From NCBI GenBank assembly GCA_037892935.1, contig JAYXKI010000008.1, forward strand, positions 1,054,001 through 1,118,000: a stretch of DNA of 64,000 nt. The letters are read 5' to 3'. The stretch's first letter is position 1. Every line of letters starts with the position of its first letter. Under the pieces are notes generated by a model. The model was not told the DNA's origin. It saw nothing but the letters and a program-made list of their open reading frames with translations, and ran no database searches. Shown here piece after piece: positions 24,301-36,040 of the stretch. The position numbers were made by a program, and so were the translations under genes. This DNA comes from Phlebopus portentosus (taxonomy: Eukaryota > Basidiomycota > Agaricomycetes > Boletales > Boletinellaceae).

Positions 24301-27254
24301 ACATAGCTATGAACGTACCTAAACGACTCCGAATTACCTTCAAAAGAGGAGAACAGCAAGATAATTCGTCTAATATTCAGGTGGGTGGAATGCAAAGACC
24401 ACGAATTAAAAAAGTGACTTTGAGAATCCGAAACTGCGACACACCTAGCAACAACGGTCTCGATGATCGACAAAATAATCTGCGTGAGAAAGACGCGACT
24501 CAGCAAAAAGATCGACTCACTGATCTATCCTCTGAGCCAATCACTGGAAATAGCAAGACGATCCAAGATCGTCCTCACGCGCCAATCCCATCTGAACCTT
24601 CGCAAGTCGCGACTTCCGAATCAACGCATACAGGCAAGGAAATGGACACCATTGATCCACAATTTCCTACAATACAGTCAGATATTCAAAATTTACAACA
24701 ATCAATAGAACCAACGCTCACCGATGTGATTGCACAAGCACAACCGCAAACCCAGTTTCCTAACTGTTTGAAAAATCGATTTCACGAAGATCAGTTTTTC
24801 AAACTGATCATGGAGAATCCTGCCCACTACAAAAATTTTCACGTCGAAAATGGATTGATATTTCGACGGGAGGGCGAGAGGTATCTGCTATGTATACCCA
24901 AAATTCTGATTAACAACAGGAGTGCACGAGAAATTGTAATTGAGCACGCACATTCAATTCTAGCACACTTGGGAGCACGGAAAACATTGCAATATCTGAG
25001 AGACCAAGTCTGGTGGAAAGAAATGGTATCAGATATTAGCTCATATTGTGATTCATGTCATACCTGTAAGATTTCGAAGCCGAATCACCAAAGACCATAT
25101 GGATTGTTGAATCCATTGAATGCACCAACGCGACCCTGGCAAACTATTGGTATGGATTTTGTAGGACCGTTTCCCGAATCCAAGAATCGACTTAGTTCGT
25201 TTGATATGATATGCACGATTGTATGTTTACTCACCGGAATGGTTCATTTGCTACCTTGTAAGCAAACGTACAGAGCCAAAGAGTTTGCTGAGTTAATATT
25301 CGAAAATGTATACAAATTGCATGGCTTACCTGAATCGATTGTGAGCGATCGAGGATCACTATTCACAAGCACGCTGTGGAAACACTTGAATAGATTGCTT
25401 AATGTCAAATTGAGGCTATCAAGTGCTTACCATCCACAAACCGATGGAGCTACAGAGCGAATGAATAAAACGATTGCTCAAATGCTGAGACAATGTGTTT
25501 CACCGAACCAGAAAGATTGGGTGATGAAATTACCTATGATTGAGTTTGCAGTCAATTCTGCAAGATCAGAAACAACTGGTTACGCACCTTTCTTCCTGAA
25601 CTATGGAAGAATGCCTCGTTCCATGATATGGAATGATCCGAGCCAAGACGAGTACCCGGGGGTAAGAACTTTTGCATTGAAGCTGAAAGAAGCAATCATG
25701 TCAGCACACGACTCCATCTTACAAGCTAGGGTAAAACAAACGAGGCAAGCTAATAGACATCGGCGGATGTCACCATTCGAAATCGGAGATTTGGTATATC
25801 TGTCAACAAAGAACATGAACTTACCAAAGCAACGTGCACGAAAATTAGTACCTAAGTTCATAGGGCCCTACAAGATACTTAGGGTCGCTGGAAACGATTC
25901 ATATGAGATCGACTTACCTAGAAGTTTGAAAAATCGAGGCATACACCCCATTTTCCATGCATCTTTGTTAAGAATACATATGCCGAACGATGATAGATTG
26001 TTTCCTGGAAGGGATATCAGCCAAGTAACTAATTTGGAGGACGGTACTAACGAATGGGTTGTCGAATCGATAGATACCCATTATGGGAAAGGTACGGATT
26101 CATTGTTCAAGGTCGTATGGAAAGCCGGAGACCACACATGGCTTCCATACGAGAAAGTAAAGCATCTCGAGGCACTTAATACGTACCTCGAGGTCCTGGG
26201 TGTCGATTCTATAGAGAACCTGCCTATGGGGAATGATGAGCCGGATACAGATGATCCACAGATAACTGTACATACCGTTTGGGTAGAGCACGAGGCAATT
26301 TTAGCCTCTCTGCATGTAAACAACGTGTACCAACTAAAGGACTCACATAAGAAGCACTGGAAGAAGTTCAGAAGAATATCCAAAACGCTTACTATGAATT
26401 CTGACAGCCTCCCAGTCAACTTCTTTGCCCCGAACTCGAATGTTCCGAATGCACCTCCCGAAAGATTCACTGAGCCGGATACTGGCCCAATCACCCAGTC
26501 CTGGGCCACGTTTGACACGGCCACGTCCACGTCGTATGTATTCCTAGCCGCCGAATTGAGGAAGGTCTTCGAATTCCATCGATACATCGAGACGAACTCG
26601 ATCCCGCCTGGTGTTAATCAACCAGAGCGTTATTTGATTATACGCAGGTTGTATAATGGACACGTACCGGATTTCTATGCGTTGGCAGCCTTGCCCCCGT
26701 TTGCAGACCCGAGGCACCTCGCTGAAGCGATCCAGAACCATTTCGACTATTCGAGACGCAAGAATCTTGCCTCGAATCAAGGTATACAGTTGATACTCTA
26801 CTCCAGAACAAGTTTAGTTTTGTCACTGAATAACTCGCCGACAGGTTCGAAAGTCCGTGAGGCTCGTTTCCGAGAAGGTAGTGCCCCGTATAGTCGTCGA
26901 AACCGGGCAGCCCAGCGTAAACTCACCCCGGGAATCGAAAAGCGGCCCGACGAACCAAAAGTGGGGGATGATACCACACTTTCGTTGATTCGTCCTGCCG
27001 TTCTTCCCAACCTCGCGAGCTCGTCCAAGTTTGATGGGCCGAGTCAACCCTCCGTACGAGTCCCGAACACACTCACCCACTCGCAGTCCGCAGCACAGGT
27101 TGTTGATACTACGCCAAGTACTTCGATGACCTTCATGACCTCGAAGTCCGCCAATTTGCCAACGACCGGCACGTCGTTTTCCAATGTCCCTGCGCGTAGT
27201 TCTACTCCGATACCAGAAGGGCCTCTCTTTGGTGACGACGACATGAAGGATTGA
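18384..27254 (+). pseudogene. Retrotransposon Gag-Pol polyprotein in one frame with two nonsense codons
   Basis: A single frame of 2,957 codons from ATG 18384 (another ATG at 18375) to TGA 27252-27254, broken by TAA 18474-18476 and TGA 23148-23150. Both stops are one C-to-T change from a sense codon (CAA, CGA). A later ATG at 18801 could restart. Gag core at about 20380-20850; zinc knuckle C-x2-C-x4-H-x4-C at 21177-21218; aspartic protease DSG at 22350-22358; reverse transcriptase from about 22990 with YLDD at 23307-23318; RNase H around 23760-24110 (TDASHTGIGG, FTDHKPLQHL); integrase HHCC zinc finger about 24940-25075, catalytic Asp in MDFVGPF, Asp in SDRGS, Glu in DGATERMNK. A chromodomain-like segment follows (EWVVESI to VVWKAGDHTWLPYE, about 26050-26190), then an unusual extension of about 350 residues. 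Confidence 0.88.
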
Positions 27255-27290
27255 GGACAAGTAACGTTAATAGTACATTGCTGCGCGAGA

Positions 27291-27818
27291 TGTGATATGT
27301 GTGCTACTCTCCTCTATGCTGCTTATGTAAACTCTTTTTACGGAAATGATCGGCGAAGTCGATCGTTTACCCGATCGACTTGTCTTAGATATGTTTTATG
27401 CCGTCCTTATGAATTCACACTTGGAATATAAATTCTATACATAGATTATGTTTATTCCATTATGCTACTTTACTATAAGAACTTGTAGACAAGTTCTGGA
27501 GGGCGTATGTGACGAAGTAACCGTCACCATGCTTTCCTCCATAGGGTTCCGCAGCGTAACGCAGACGTTACGCGCGGAACCATATGACTAAGTATCTTAC
27601 CAATAGCTTATGTGAGCGCGACCCTATGCATTTAGTTAGCTTTAGTTTTCACGTTTCCCCCATGTGTAGTTTAGTTTATATAGCTGGTAGATAGCAAATG
27701 TAAGAGGGATTCTTCCCTCTCGACTATCACTCTAATACTACGGTTAATCCAGTCAGTAACGGTGTGATCTGAGTGCCAGAGGAATCTCTCGTGTGACCGA
27801 ATCTTACCATTCGTCACA
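27291..27818 (+). repeat. Candidate 3' LTR with TGTGA/TCACA ends
   Basis: Begins 37 bp after the gag-pol stop with TGTGA and ends with its reverse complement TCACA, 528 bp later, as LTRs do. No strong polypurine tract precedes it and the partner LTR is missing, so the ends rest on terminal inversion and position only. It contains at least five inverted repeats, described in the findings. Confidence 0.5.
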
Positions 27819-27987
27819 CCAATCGACCGAAAGGGGCAAGGCAAGACGGGACACGGATTTTAGCGTCGATCATCACGTCGATCAGTATTTGTTGTATTTT
27901 CTAAATGGCAACCAATCCCACGCTTCATTTCATTTCCATCTTCCATTTCATCCCTCTTTTCCTTTCTCTTCTTCATCACAGACAGCC

Positions 27988-28023
<36 letters not shown>

Positions 28024-28061
28024 GAGGAAGCGCCGAACAATCCCATCTCGTCGTCTTCGGC
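27819..28061. other. Promoter side of the membrane protein gene, with a (GAC)n microsatellite
   Basis: A GAC/ACG trinucleotide run lies at about 27988-28022, directly before the start codon of the next gene and probably in its 5' UTR. Pyrimidine-rich tracts lie at 27950-27975. No other feature seen. Confidence 0.55.
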
Positions 28062-31000
28062 ATGAGCCAGCCCCCGCCTCTCAGCGGTAACCTCGTCGTC
28101 GGTCCTCTCCTCGTATCTAACACTCTCTCATGGGCGCTCTGGGGCGTTCTCTCAACCCAACTCGCTTTCTTCCTGCGGGACATACGGGCTACCAGACCAA
28201 CAGCAGGGTCACCACCGCCATCGACAACAAGGTCAACTCGAAGAACCAGCCGATTATTTGGTCCCGGGCACGGGTACGAAGAATTCGAGAAGCAGCAGCA
28301 TTCGCGCTCCCATAATACCGGCTTCGGATTCTGGTTTCGCGGCCGGAGAAAGAAGAGTCACAACGAGAGCAAGAGCACCTTCGCGGATGCCATAGACGAC
28401 GACATCAATCCGTGGAGAAAGTCGTTCGTCCCGCCTCCGACGCCCCCACCGCTCGCGTCGATCAGCGCATTCCTATCCCCGTCGCACATCCACAACCACA
28501 CTCGCCAGCGCAGCGGCAAGAGCGTCCCATCCTCCTCCGATCCGTACTCCCCCACCGCAGTCCATCCTTCCCCCCTCGACACCGACTCGCACTCTATCTT
28601 TCCATCTAGTGTTGTGCCGTTAGAGCTACCCTCGGTGTACTTGTTATTGCTGTTATATGCCTTGTATGTATTCACATGTGTGCGCACCATCCTCGGCACG
28701 GTGCAATTCTGGCGCGTCGCTGTCCACTTGTGGGGAATCGGTCCGTCCGATCTGGGTCCTCAGTGGGTGGGGATCGTCCTTGCGGACGTTATCGGTCCAC
28801 TAAGTGCGTCCTTTCTGCTCTTTGGCTCAGCTCTTTGGCTCATCACGTTAACCAAATTATTCATCTATACAGTCTTTGCTATGACAGCCGCATATTTCAT
28901 CTACGCACTATACTTCTCGCCTTCAAGTTATGAGAGCGCGACGAGGCGCGGATCAGCTCTTCGTCCTCTCTCCCTGCTCAAGAACAAAACCAGCGCCAAC
29001 GTCTTACCCGAACCGTACTCCTTCCCATTCCCTCAATCTCCATCCTCATCTGTTGCACGCTCCAACCCCAACCAAACTCCGCACCGACACTCAAGACATC
29101 AACACCACCACCAACAAACGCAAACCCGTCCTTGGCAACGCTGGTTCCTATTTCTGCAAACCAAGCCATCTTCAACAATGACAATGGCTTCTCGTTACGC
29201 AATCATAGAGCCCGCACTACTCGCGCTCCTCACACTCGTCGTTACCATCTGCGGACTCATAAACTGCGCAAGGGTGAGTCATCTCCCGTCTATCCAAAGA
29301 GAGAGAATCTAAATTTGGATAGTCATTCAAGGAACGTCCCCTCGGCGAACCAATGAAGCTCGACGCAGTCTCCCTCATCTGGCTCGCCGGCATGTTCGCG
29401 CTCGATTTGGTGCTTTGTATCCTCCTGTGCCGGGCAGTGCGTATAGCCCTTCATTTCAATTCGTTCAATGTATATTGATTGTGACTTTATTTCTTTCGGA
29501 TAGCTCGGAATGAGGTTGACCACCGGTCCGTGGATATCCCGACTGCTGCGCGTGATGGGCGAAGCAGGCGGTGCGCAACTCGTCGTCGCGCTTCTCGCGC
29601 TCGTGTTGATGGTCTCCTGGCGAGGCGGGGTACGTAACACAATACAAACAACTTATTTATATCCATTCTTTCATTCGCCATTCTAAATTTTCCTTAATTA
29701 TTTTTTGACAGAAACCGCGCTCGACGCTGACGATAGTCGCACCCTCCATCCTCCCCGCCGTCTATGCGATAACGGTATTCCTACACGCGTCATCCTCACA
29801 CCGACGCCGTTCAAGGTCTGATCACCGACATTTAACCTCCTCCCTCTCAGCATCTCGCGTCCCATCCAAGTCCGGCGTGGGAAGCAAGTTCGAAGATATC
29901 GAAATGGGTTTACGAAGCGCGTCGCGCGGAGTGATCTCACCCGTCCCGCCGACACGAGTCGACTTGGCAGCCGCAGCGGCAGGCAGCACGTACTCCACGA
30001 CCAACTCCTCCGTAGATGGCGGTGCCGCCTTACGAGCACAAGCTCTTGCGTACGGCCGGGAACGCGAGCGGGAGAGAGAGAAGGAGACGGAACGAGAGAA
30101 GGAGAGGGAGCTCATGGCTGAGAAAGAGGCTGCTGCGCTCGGCGCTGGGGTGAGGTTACACATAGAGAGGGATACGCACGGGGAGAGCTCCAATTACACT
30201 TCCACCACCTCCAACAATAACAATGCCAACACACCGCCCGCCATCTCCGTCCCAGGCGTAGGCGTAGGAGTACCCAGAAGCACAGGCATAGCCGAAACCG
30301 TCACCTCCAACGCCAAAGCGCCTTCCGTGCGCTCGGGCGTCAGCGGCGCCCTCTCCCTCGAGCTGCCCACCTTCCGGAAGGGCAAATCCCTACGCGGGTG
30401 GAGGTACGGCTACAGTGGGTACGGCTACGGCGACCCTATGATGGACGATGAGAGCGGGAGCGACTTGGGGAGCGACGAGGATGAGTGGGACGAAGAGCTC
30501 GACGTGGATAGTGAGGAACTTGGTGGTGCGTTAGGAGGAATGGGAGGAGGGAATGGCGGGACGTGGGATTATGGATTCGCGAAGGAGGAGAGGGAGAGGG
30601 AAAGGGAGAAGGCCGCGACCTTACTCGCTGCCGGAGGCGGGAGTCTGAATCCAAACACCAACGCTGGAAGCGTAAATGGAAATGGGAACGGGAACGAAGG
30701 GACGAGGCTAAGCGTCCTGGGAAGGAACGCAGGCCCGTCACGACGCTGGCTGGGTTCGACGCTCCCTCCAGGGAAGCATTCCTCCGTCCCTTCCCGCCCA
30801 TCCAGCTGGCGTCGGAGCCACCCTCACCCTCTCTCCCAGTCCACAAACGCCGATGCCAATGCAGACGAGACGAACGAAGACGACGACAAGCTCTCCATGC
30901 TCTCCGGTACCTCCACCACGCGCTCCCGACGAAGAGGGAGACGCTCGTACTATGCGAGTCACAATTTTGGATACGGTCCTGCTTATCCCCAAGCACCCAG

Positions 31001-31832
31001 CGGGAACAACATCAAAGGGAAAAGAGCACCAAGATTACTCCCCCGCACACCAGGTACACTCCCCTTCCTCCCTCCTCTCCCTCCCTACCCCAACGCCCCC
31101 GCCTCCCTCGCCTCCCTCTCTACCGACTCCCTCTACCTCTCCAACGCCCCTCCGCCCTCCACCCCGGGCAGGGGCGCACCGTGCACACCCGCAAGCAGCG
31201 TCCTCGTCATCGCCCGCACCTCCCCGCTAGAGCCCAGTATCGCCGAAGAGTCCATCGACCGCGCGGCGAGCGTCGCCGCCACGCGCGCCAGCACCGGCAG
31301 CATGTTCAGCACCTTCAGCTACACCTACCCGCACCCTCACCACCACCCGCACCACCACCCGCACCACCACCCGTACGAGTACGCGCAGTATTATGGCAAT
31401 GGCGGGTATGGACATGCGGGCGCGTATTACCCGCGGCCCGTGCAGCTCCCGGATTTGGACGTCGATTTGGCGGGTGGCGGGGGAGGGGACGACGCTGCCG
31501 GTGAAGGCGGTGGAGGAGGAGCTGGTGAGAGTGGTAGTAGGGGAGGAGACGAAGAGAAAGAGAAAGCGGAAGAAGAGGCTCGAGCGCTGGGCAGTCTTTC
31601 CCCGGGAGGCACATCTCCGGGAGGTAACACATCCGGAGTTGGAAGTGTCAGTGGCAGTGGAGGGAGGACCGAAACCCGCTCACCTCATCCTTACTCCTAC
31701 TCTCTCACCGGAGACGGAGCGAACGGGAGGGGTGCAGATGAGGAGGAAGAAGCGGAACAGCCCGCTGCGCGTCGGCGCTGGAACGTCCATCCGTTGAAGA
31801 GGATCGCGGAGATGGGCAGGCTGAGATTCTGA
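28062..31832 (+). CDS. Polytopic membrane protein with long disordered Ser/Gly/Pro-rich tail (1,190 aa)
   Basis: Exons 28062-29273, 29323-29436, 29504-29629, 29712-31832; 1,191 codons with all junctions in phase 0. Hydrophobic segments lie near residues 10-38, 185-215, 235-265, 268-290 and 378-402, one filling exon 2, one in exon 3 and one at the start of exon 4, so about seven or eight helices. The second loop (residues 40-180) is long and basic/Ser-rich. The C-terminal 650 residues are low-complexity, with an Arg/Glu-rich coiled stretch, an acidic patch, a His/Pro run at about 31327-31376 and Gly-rich blocks. The helix layout recalls fungal multi-pass families of the DUF6534 kind, but I see no diagnostic motif and give no function. 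ATG 28062 is the first in frame after the upstream stop region. Confidence 0.75.
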
Positions 31833-33294
31833 GTGCGCACTCTGTTTCTTGCTTTTGCGCTTTCCCTCTCTCGCCTTCACTCTTTCCCCATTTCGTTCTT
31901 CCGCTTCCCTTTTTTTTTCATCATTATTTCTTGTTACATATCTTCACCACCATCTTTCCTTCATTTTTTTTCGCATTCACTTGGTTCATTCACACTGTTG
32001 ATCTAAACATGCACGATTTGACATCTCGCCTTCATCTGTTCATTCATTCATGATCCTTTCCCCTTATCTCCCCTCCTTTCTCTACCCTCCGCTAGCTCGG
32101 AGGCTTCCTTTCGTCCTTCCGTCCTTCCACTCTTCCCATTCTCATCGCATCTCATCATCACATTCTTGTCATAACGAAACCGAAACTCGAATTGATTTTG
32201 GAAACCGGATTTTACACTTCGTCGTCTATAATTCAATCTTTCATATTTTCATAATCGTACATACTTGCACACGCTTAACGGAATTCTTTACTTTTTCCCG
32301 TGTCCTTCTACTTCTACTCCTACCTCTGCACTTTATGTACGTCGTTTTCGTCGCTTGTTGTTGCATTTCTTACTCTTGTCTTACTTTTCTCTTTTTCGGC
32401 AATGGTGTAGCTCTATGGATATTCATCTCTTCTTTTCCTTTCTTTTCCCGCTTCTCTCCTATCTCATTCCCTACGTATGTGTTTCAATTCCAACTTCTCT
32501 CTTCTATTCCGTTCTGCCCTGTTGTTTTCTGTTGCGTTCGCCCTGTTTTTGTCCTGATAACGTCCCTCGACTCCACCAATCTCACCAAACTCACCAATTC
32601 TCAATTCACTTATTCGCAAACGGTTCGTTCGGAGGGAGCGCCAAGTACTTTAGAAACAAACTCATGTAATAATCGCTTACTTTACTCCTTTATTCGAAAG
32701 GAGTGTATCAGTCGGAATGGATTTCTCAAACTCAAACTCAAATTCAAATTCAGACGCAGAAGTCAGTTCGTCGAAGTGAAGAAACACAGTCGTTGAATCC
32801 TTCAGTAAAAACAATACATAGGTAGCATGAGCATTATGAATTCGATCCTGGCCATACAAGCTAAAGGAACCTAACGAGAAGTACGGCTCAGTCATAATGG
32901 AAAATAATACCAATGTCATCCAGTTGAGCTACGATGCAGTTGACACTGGTGTTGGTTCGAAATAAAGATCATGCATCAAGATACGCCAAACAGAATCAAG
33001 GCAGTAGTACTAGTATTTTTCAAGATCAATAAATAAAGTACTACATAGTATCCTCCAAGTCATTGTTCAGACACTCACTCTACTGCGAACCATCCCTGGC
33101 CCCCACAGAAATACATACATATTTTTGCATCTATCTTCCAGTGCGGTGAAAAGCTAACTTGACTGATTACCATCATGACATTCTATACTGATTGGGAAAA
33201 ATCCCATCCTTTCGTAGTAGCATTTCGAAAGAATATCATATATCATACATTCAATGATCTACACTGTGCAGAAAAAAACAGCACACAAACAATA
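31833..33294. other. Long intergenic stretch, pyrimidine-rich, no gene supported
   Basis: From 31850 to 32650 the plus strand is rich in T and C, which opens a 248-codon frame (32050-32796) by composition alone. Its translation is a string of Phe/Ser/Leu with no domain, so it is read as 3' UTR and spacer. A CTCAAA/TTCAAA hexamer run lies at about 32726-32750. Confidence 0.5.
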
Positions 33295-33295
33295 T

Positions 33296-33389
33296 GACTC
33301 ACCCTGGAATCGAACCAGGAACCTTCTGTGGACATATATCCAATAAACTCCATGTTAGACAGAAATCATAACCGCTAGACCAGTGAGTC
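33296..33389 (-). tRNA. tRNA-Val (anticodon AAC) with about 22-nt intron
   Basis: On the minus strand the acceptor stem GACTCAC (33389-33383) pairs with GTGAGTC (33302-33296). The D arm contains TAGCGGTTA. The anticodon stem TCTGT/ACAGA encloses loop CTAACA|C, split after position 37 by an intron, the usual place. The T arm is CCTGG-TTCGATT-CCAGG and the variable loop has 5 nt. Without the intron the gene is exactly 72 nt plus discriminator A at 33295. Box B (GGTTCGATTCC) and box A (TGGTCTAGCGG) are present. Anticodon AAC reads GTT valine codons after A34-to-I editing. Confidence 0.9.
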
Positions 33390-34604
33390 ATTGACATTAT
33401 TTGGGCTTCAAAGTTTAAACAGACTGATTATTCCGGTCATACAAGACCACATCCACTCCTTGATGAAAAGAAACGGCGAAGGCGACTACCTGTACTTCAT
33501 GCTCCGATCAATTTCGAGCATTATCATGAGACCAACCAAACATGGATGAGGCAAGAGGACGCAGCATAGTGACCTACAGTCACTTCACAACCTGGTCATA
33601 ATTCAAAACCACAACCAAGGATTATTTGGATTGATTGGCAGCTGAAATCAGAGGACGAACCAACTTCGCAGGGAAAAGAATATATACAAGATGAGCTTTG
33701 ATTGCTCCTGGTACATGTGAACTTATGTGAACTCATGATCCATTCTCACCTGGATGGTCGCAAGGTGCTGGTATACCATTATAATAAGCCGATCTCAAAG
33801 TACTCAACACCAGCTTAGAGAACATTCGACATTCGACATTCGGCGTTCAACATTAACGAGAGATGCTTAAAGCTTAAGATAGATCACACCGGCACATCGA
33901 TCAAAACAATCTTTCGATTCGCCCTCGACCGCATCGCTAAGCATACATGAAGGGCTTATTACATTGACAAAAACGCTCAACATCATGGTTCGACAAACAA
34001 CAGCATACGTAGCAAGAACGGTATATGCATGGTTGAGATTTCATGGACACTTTTTCTTTATCGGAGGCAAAGCGGCGCGATAGACTGTAGAGGTGAACTC
34101 GCGAACCGCAAACACCGTAAAACACCGTTTCTTGGCAAGAGTCGCGTGCATCGCGGGGTGGTCGGTCGTGACGACGCAACGACAAGCGCTCTGCGGATAT
34201 CGGCGGCTTGCAAAGCCTCACAGTCGGGCGATTACTCTACAAGTAACAAGGGGTAAGAAAATAGCATTAGCTATCTAGAAATAAAACGCACTGGAACGGG
34301 CCCTCATCTTCCTCCTCTTTCGTCGAAGCCTCCGAGAACGCTTTTTCTTCCACTTGGCTCTCATCCTTGCTCACAAGATTCAGTCTCCCAATAGAAGTAG
34401 AGGTAAGATTTCACGTACTCACGTTCCTTATTCAAGAGACGTTGAGAGTTCACCTGAGGAGCATCTGTCGCAGGCCAATCGAGATATGGTTCCTGGTGCT
34501 ATATAGCTTAGCAAGCCAGTCTCACGCATTATGTCAAAAAGTAACGTGACGTCGACGCGTCTCTTTGCCGTGACGGAGGCGGAACATCAAGTTGGCACGC
34601 GATC
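33390..34604. other. Intergenic, no gene supported
   Basis: About 1.2 kb upstream of the gene at 34605. Short overlapping frames on both strands have no family signal. A small cluster of CATTCGACATTCGGCGTTC-like repeats lies at 33825-33855. Nothing else stands out. Confidence 0.45.
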
Positions 34605-35830
34605 ATGTCACAGTCCGCTGGAAAGAGAAAACGCGTGCCGGCAGCCTTGCATAGCGAGCTTACAGAGTATGCGTCTCTTTTGCGGGCTCTGAGGACGCAA
34701 CATGCTCTCGACCTCTCCGTCCACCTGTCGCAACTGCCTTCGCGGTACGGTGAAAGTGAACTAAGTCCAACAGAATCGGATCCAGAGTCTGAGGAGGGTG
34801 GAACACGAAGAGCAAGCCAACGACCATCTGAAATAGATCAGGATGAAGATGGGGGTGAAGAGGACAGAAGACGCTCGACGGATCCGGAATCGACAGCAGA
34901 GACTCTGGGGGATGCAACTTGCGAAGACTCTCGTCAGACATCGCAGGAGGTTCAAGACACCCAATCTACTCGTCTCAAAGGCAAGAAGCGAAAGCGCGGT
35001 CCGCACGATATCTGGACTCGCTGGCCATTGCTTGCGGGAGATGTCTACCCTGCCGAATTCGGTCTTGAAGACGAAGTGCAGTCCATTGCTTCCTGGGTCT
35101 CTCGGCAACAGCGGCAAACCCATTCTCCGACTTCTATACAAGAAAACGAAACCACACAAGGATCAGAGCCCGATACTGGCGCTAACACTGATACTGATGA
35201 AGAGATTGAAGAACTCGATGACGTGGCAACTCGTGCTGTAGCTGCCTCCACCGCCCACCATCTCCGTTCAATCCTTTCTGCATGTGCTGTCCTGGTACCA
35301 TGCGTGGAGCTCAGCCTCCGGAGTCGCCTTGCGCCACTCGATTGGACGAGCGTACTCAGCGCGGCTGCCGCTAATGGTCTCGCGTCCCCCGAGACAATTG
35401 AGCGTGTCGGTTTGAGGCTTGAGGCTCTATACGGTGCTCGGTCTCAGAACGCTTCCGAGCGGGACCCCCGTTCATATCTTCAAGGTAGTTGGTCCCCGTC
35501 CTCAAGTGTCTGCGGTCTCATTTTCTCATGAAGCTATTTAATACAGCGCCGCCCGCTGTCCCCGAATTCGTCCAGCGGTTTGTACATGCGTCCACTGCCG
35601 TTCGGGCCGCACGGGAGAGGTTGAACTCACTGTATGAAGAGCGCATCGAGCAAGGCGATGGGGACTTTCTTTCTTTCGTCGGACCACCTAGAAGGTTCAA
35701 GAGAAAGAAAAAAGCTCGGAACGAAAGCAAGAAGGCTGTTCGTGAGGCTGAAGATGGGCTTGCGAAGGCAGAAACTGCCAGTGCTAAGGAGGAAAGGCAA
35801 AGTTCTCAGTCGGATGATAGTTTTGACTAG
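34605..35830 (+). CDS. Charged nuclear-type protein, possibly RNA polymerase I factor Rrn9-like (387 aa)
   Basis: Two exons, 34605-35484 and 35547-35830, total 388 codons in phase. The N-terminal half is acidic and Ser/Glu-rich. A basic stretch KGKKRKRG precedes IWTRWPLLAGDVYPAEFGLE, which resembles the conserved tryptophan/proline core of the Rrn9 domain of yeast RNA polymerase I upstream activating factor. A helical middle (LRSILSACAVLVP to LDWTSVLSAAAANG) and a coiled, Lys/Arg-rich C terminus follow. If the Rrn9 match is right it helps recruit polymerase I at rDNA promoters in the nucleolus. The match is from memory of the family pattern and short, so the call is tentative; otherwise it is a conserved fungal nuclear protein of unknown role. 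Confidence 0.5.
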
Positions 35831-36040
35831 AGGATACTTGACCTTGCGGACGAGGGAGCCTGATGAAGCCCATTTTCCACCTTCGGTGACAATATTTTGA
35901 GTATCGAGTCAGCCTTGTTGTGCGGTAGCTCCATGGTCAGGTGGTAAGTCAACATTCAAGCTGATACGTTTTATGTCTAATGAATTTTATTTGAAAGAGA
36001 GCGTATCTATTCTAGCTGCGGCTCATATTTGCTACATGCA
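35831..36040. other. Convergent 3' flanks between the Rrn9-like gene and the phosphoesterase relic
   Basis: About 210 bp between two stop codons on opposite strands. No feature seen. Confidence 0.5.

Larger units (their letters stand above)
18384..27818 (+). mobile_element. Ty3/gypsy (chromovirus-like) LTR retrotransposon, 5' LTR not found
   Basis: Order gag, protease, reverse transcriptase, RNase H, integrase, chromodomain is that of Ty3/gypsy elements. The coding part is AT-richer than its neighbours and has no introns. A 3' LTR candidate follows (27291-27818, TGTGA...TCACA). The expected 5' LTR copy is absent upstream of gag, so the element is probably 5'-truncated. Target-site duplications cannot be assessed without the left end. 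Confidence 0.85.

Noticed and set aside
32050..32796. 248-codon open frame on the plus strand
   Set aside because: It is open because the strand is T/C-rich; the translation is Phe/Ser/Leu-rich without domains and lies directly after another gene, so it is treated as 3' UTR and spacer.
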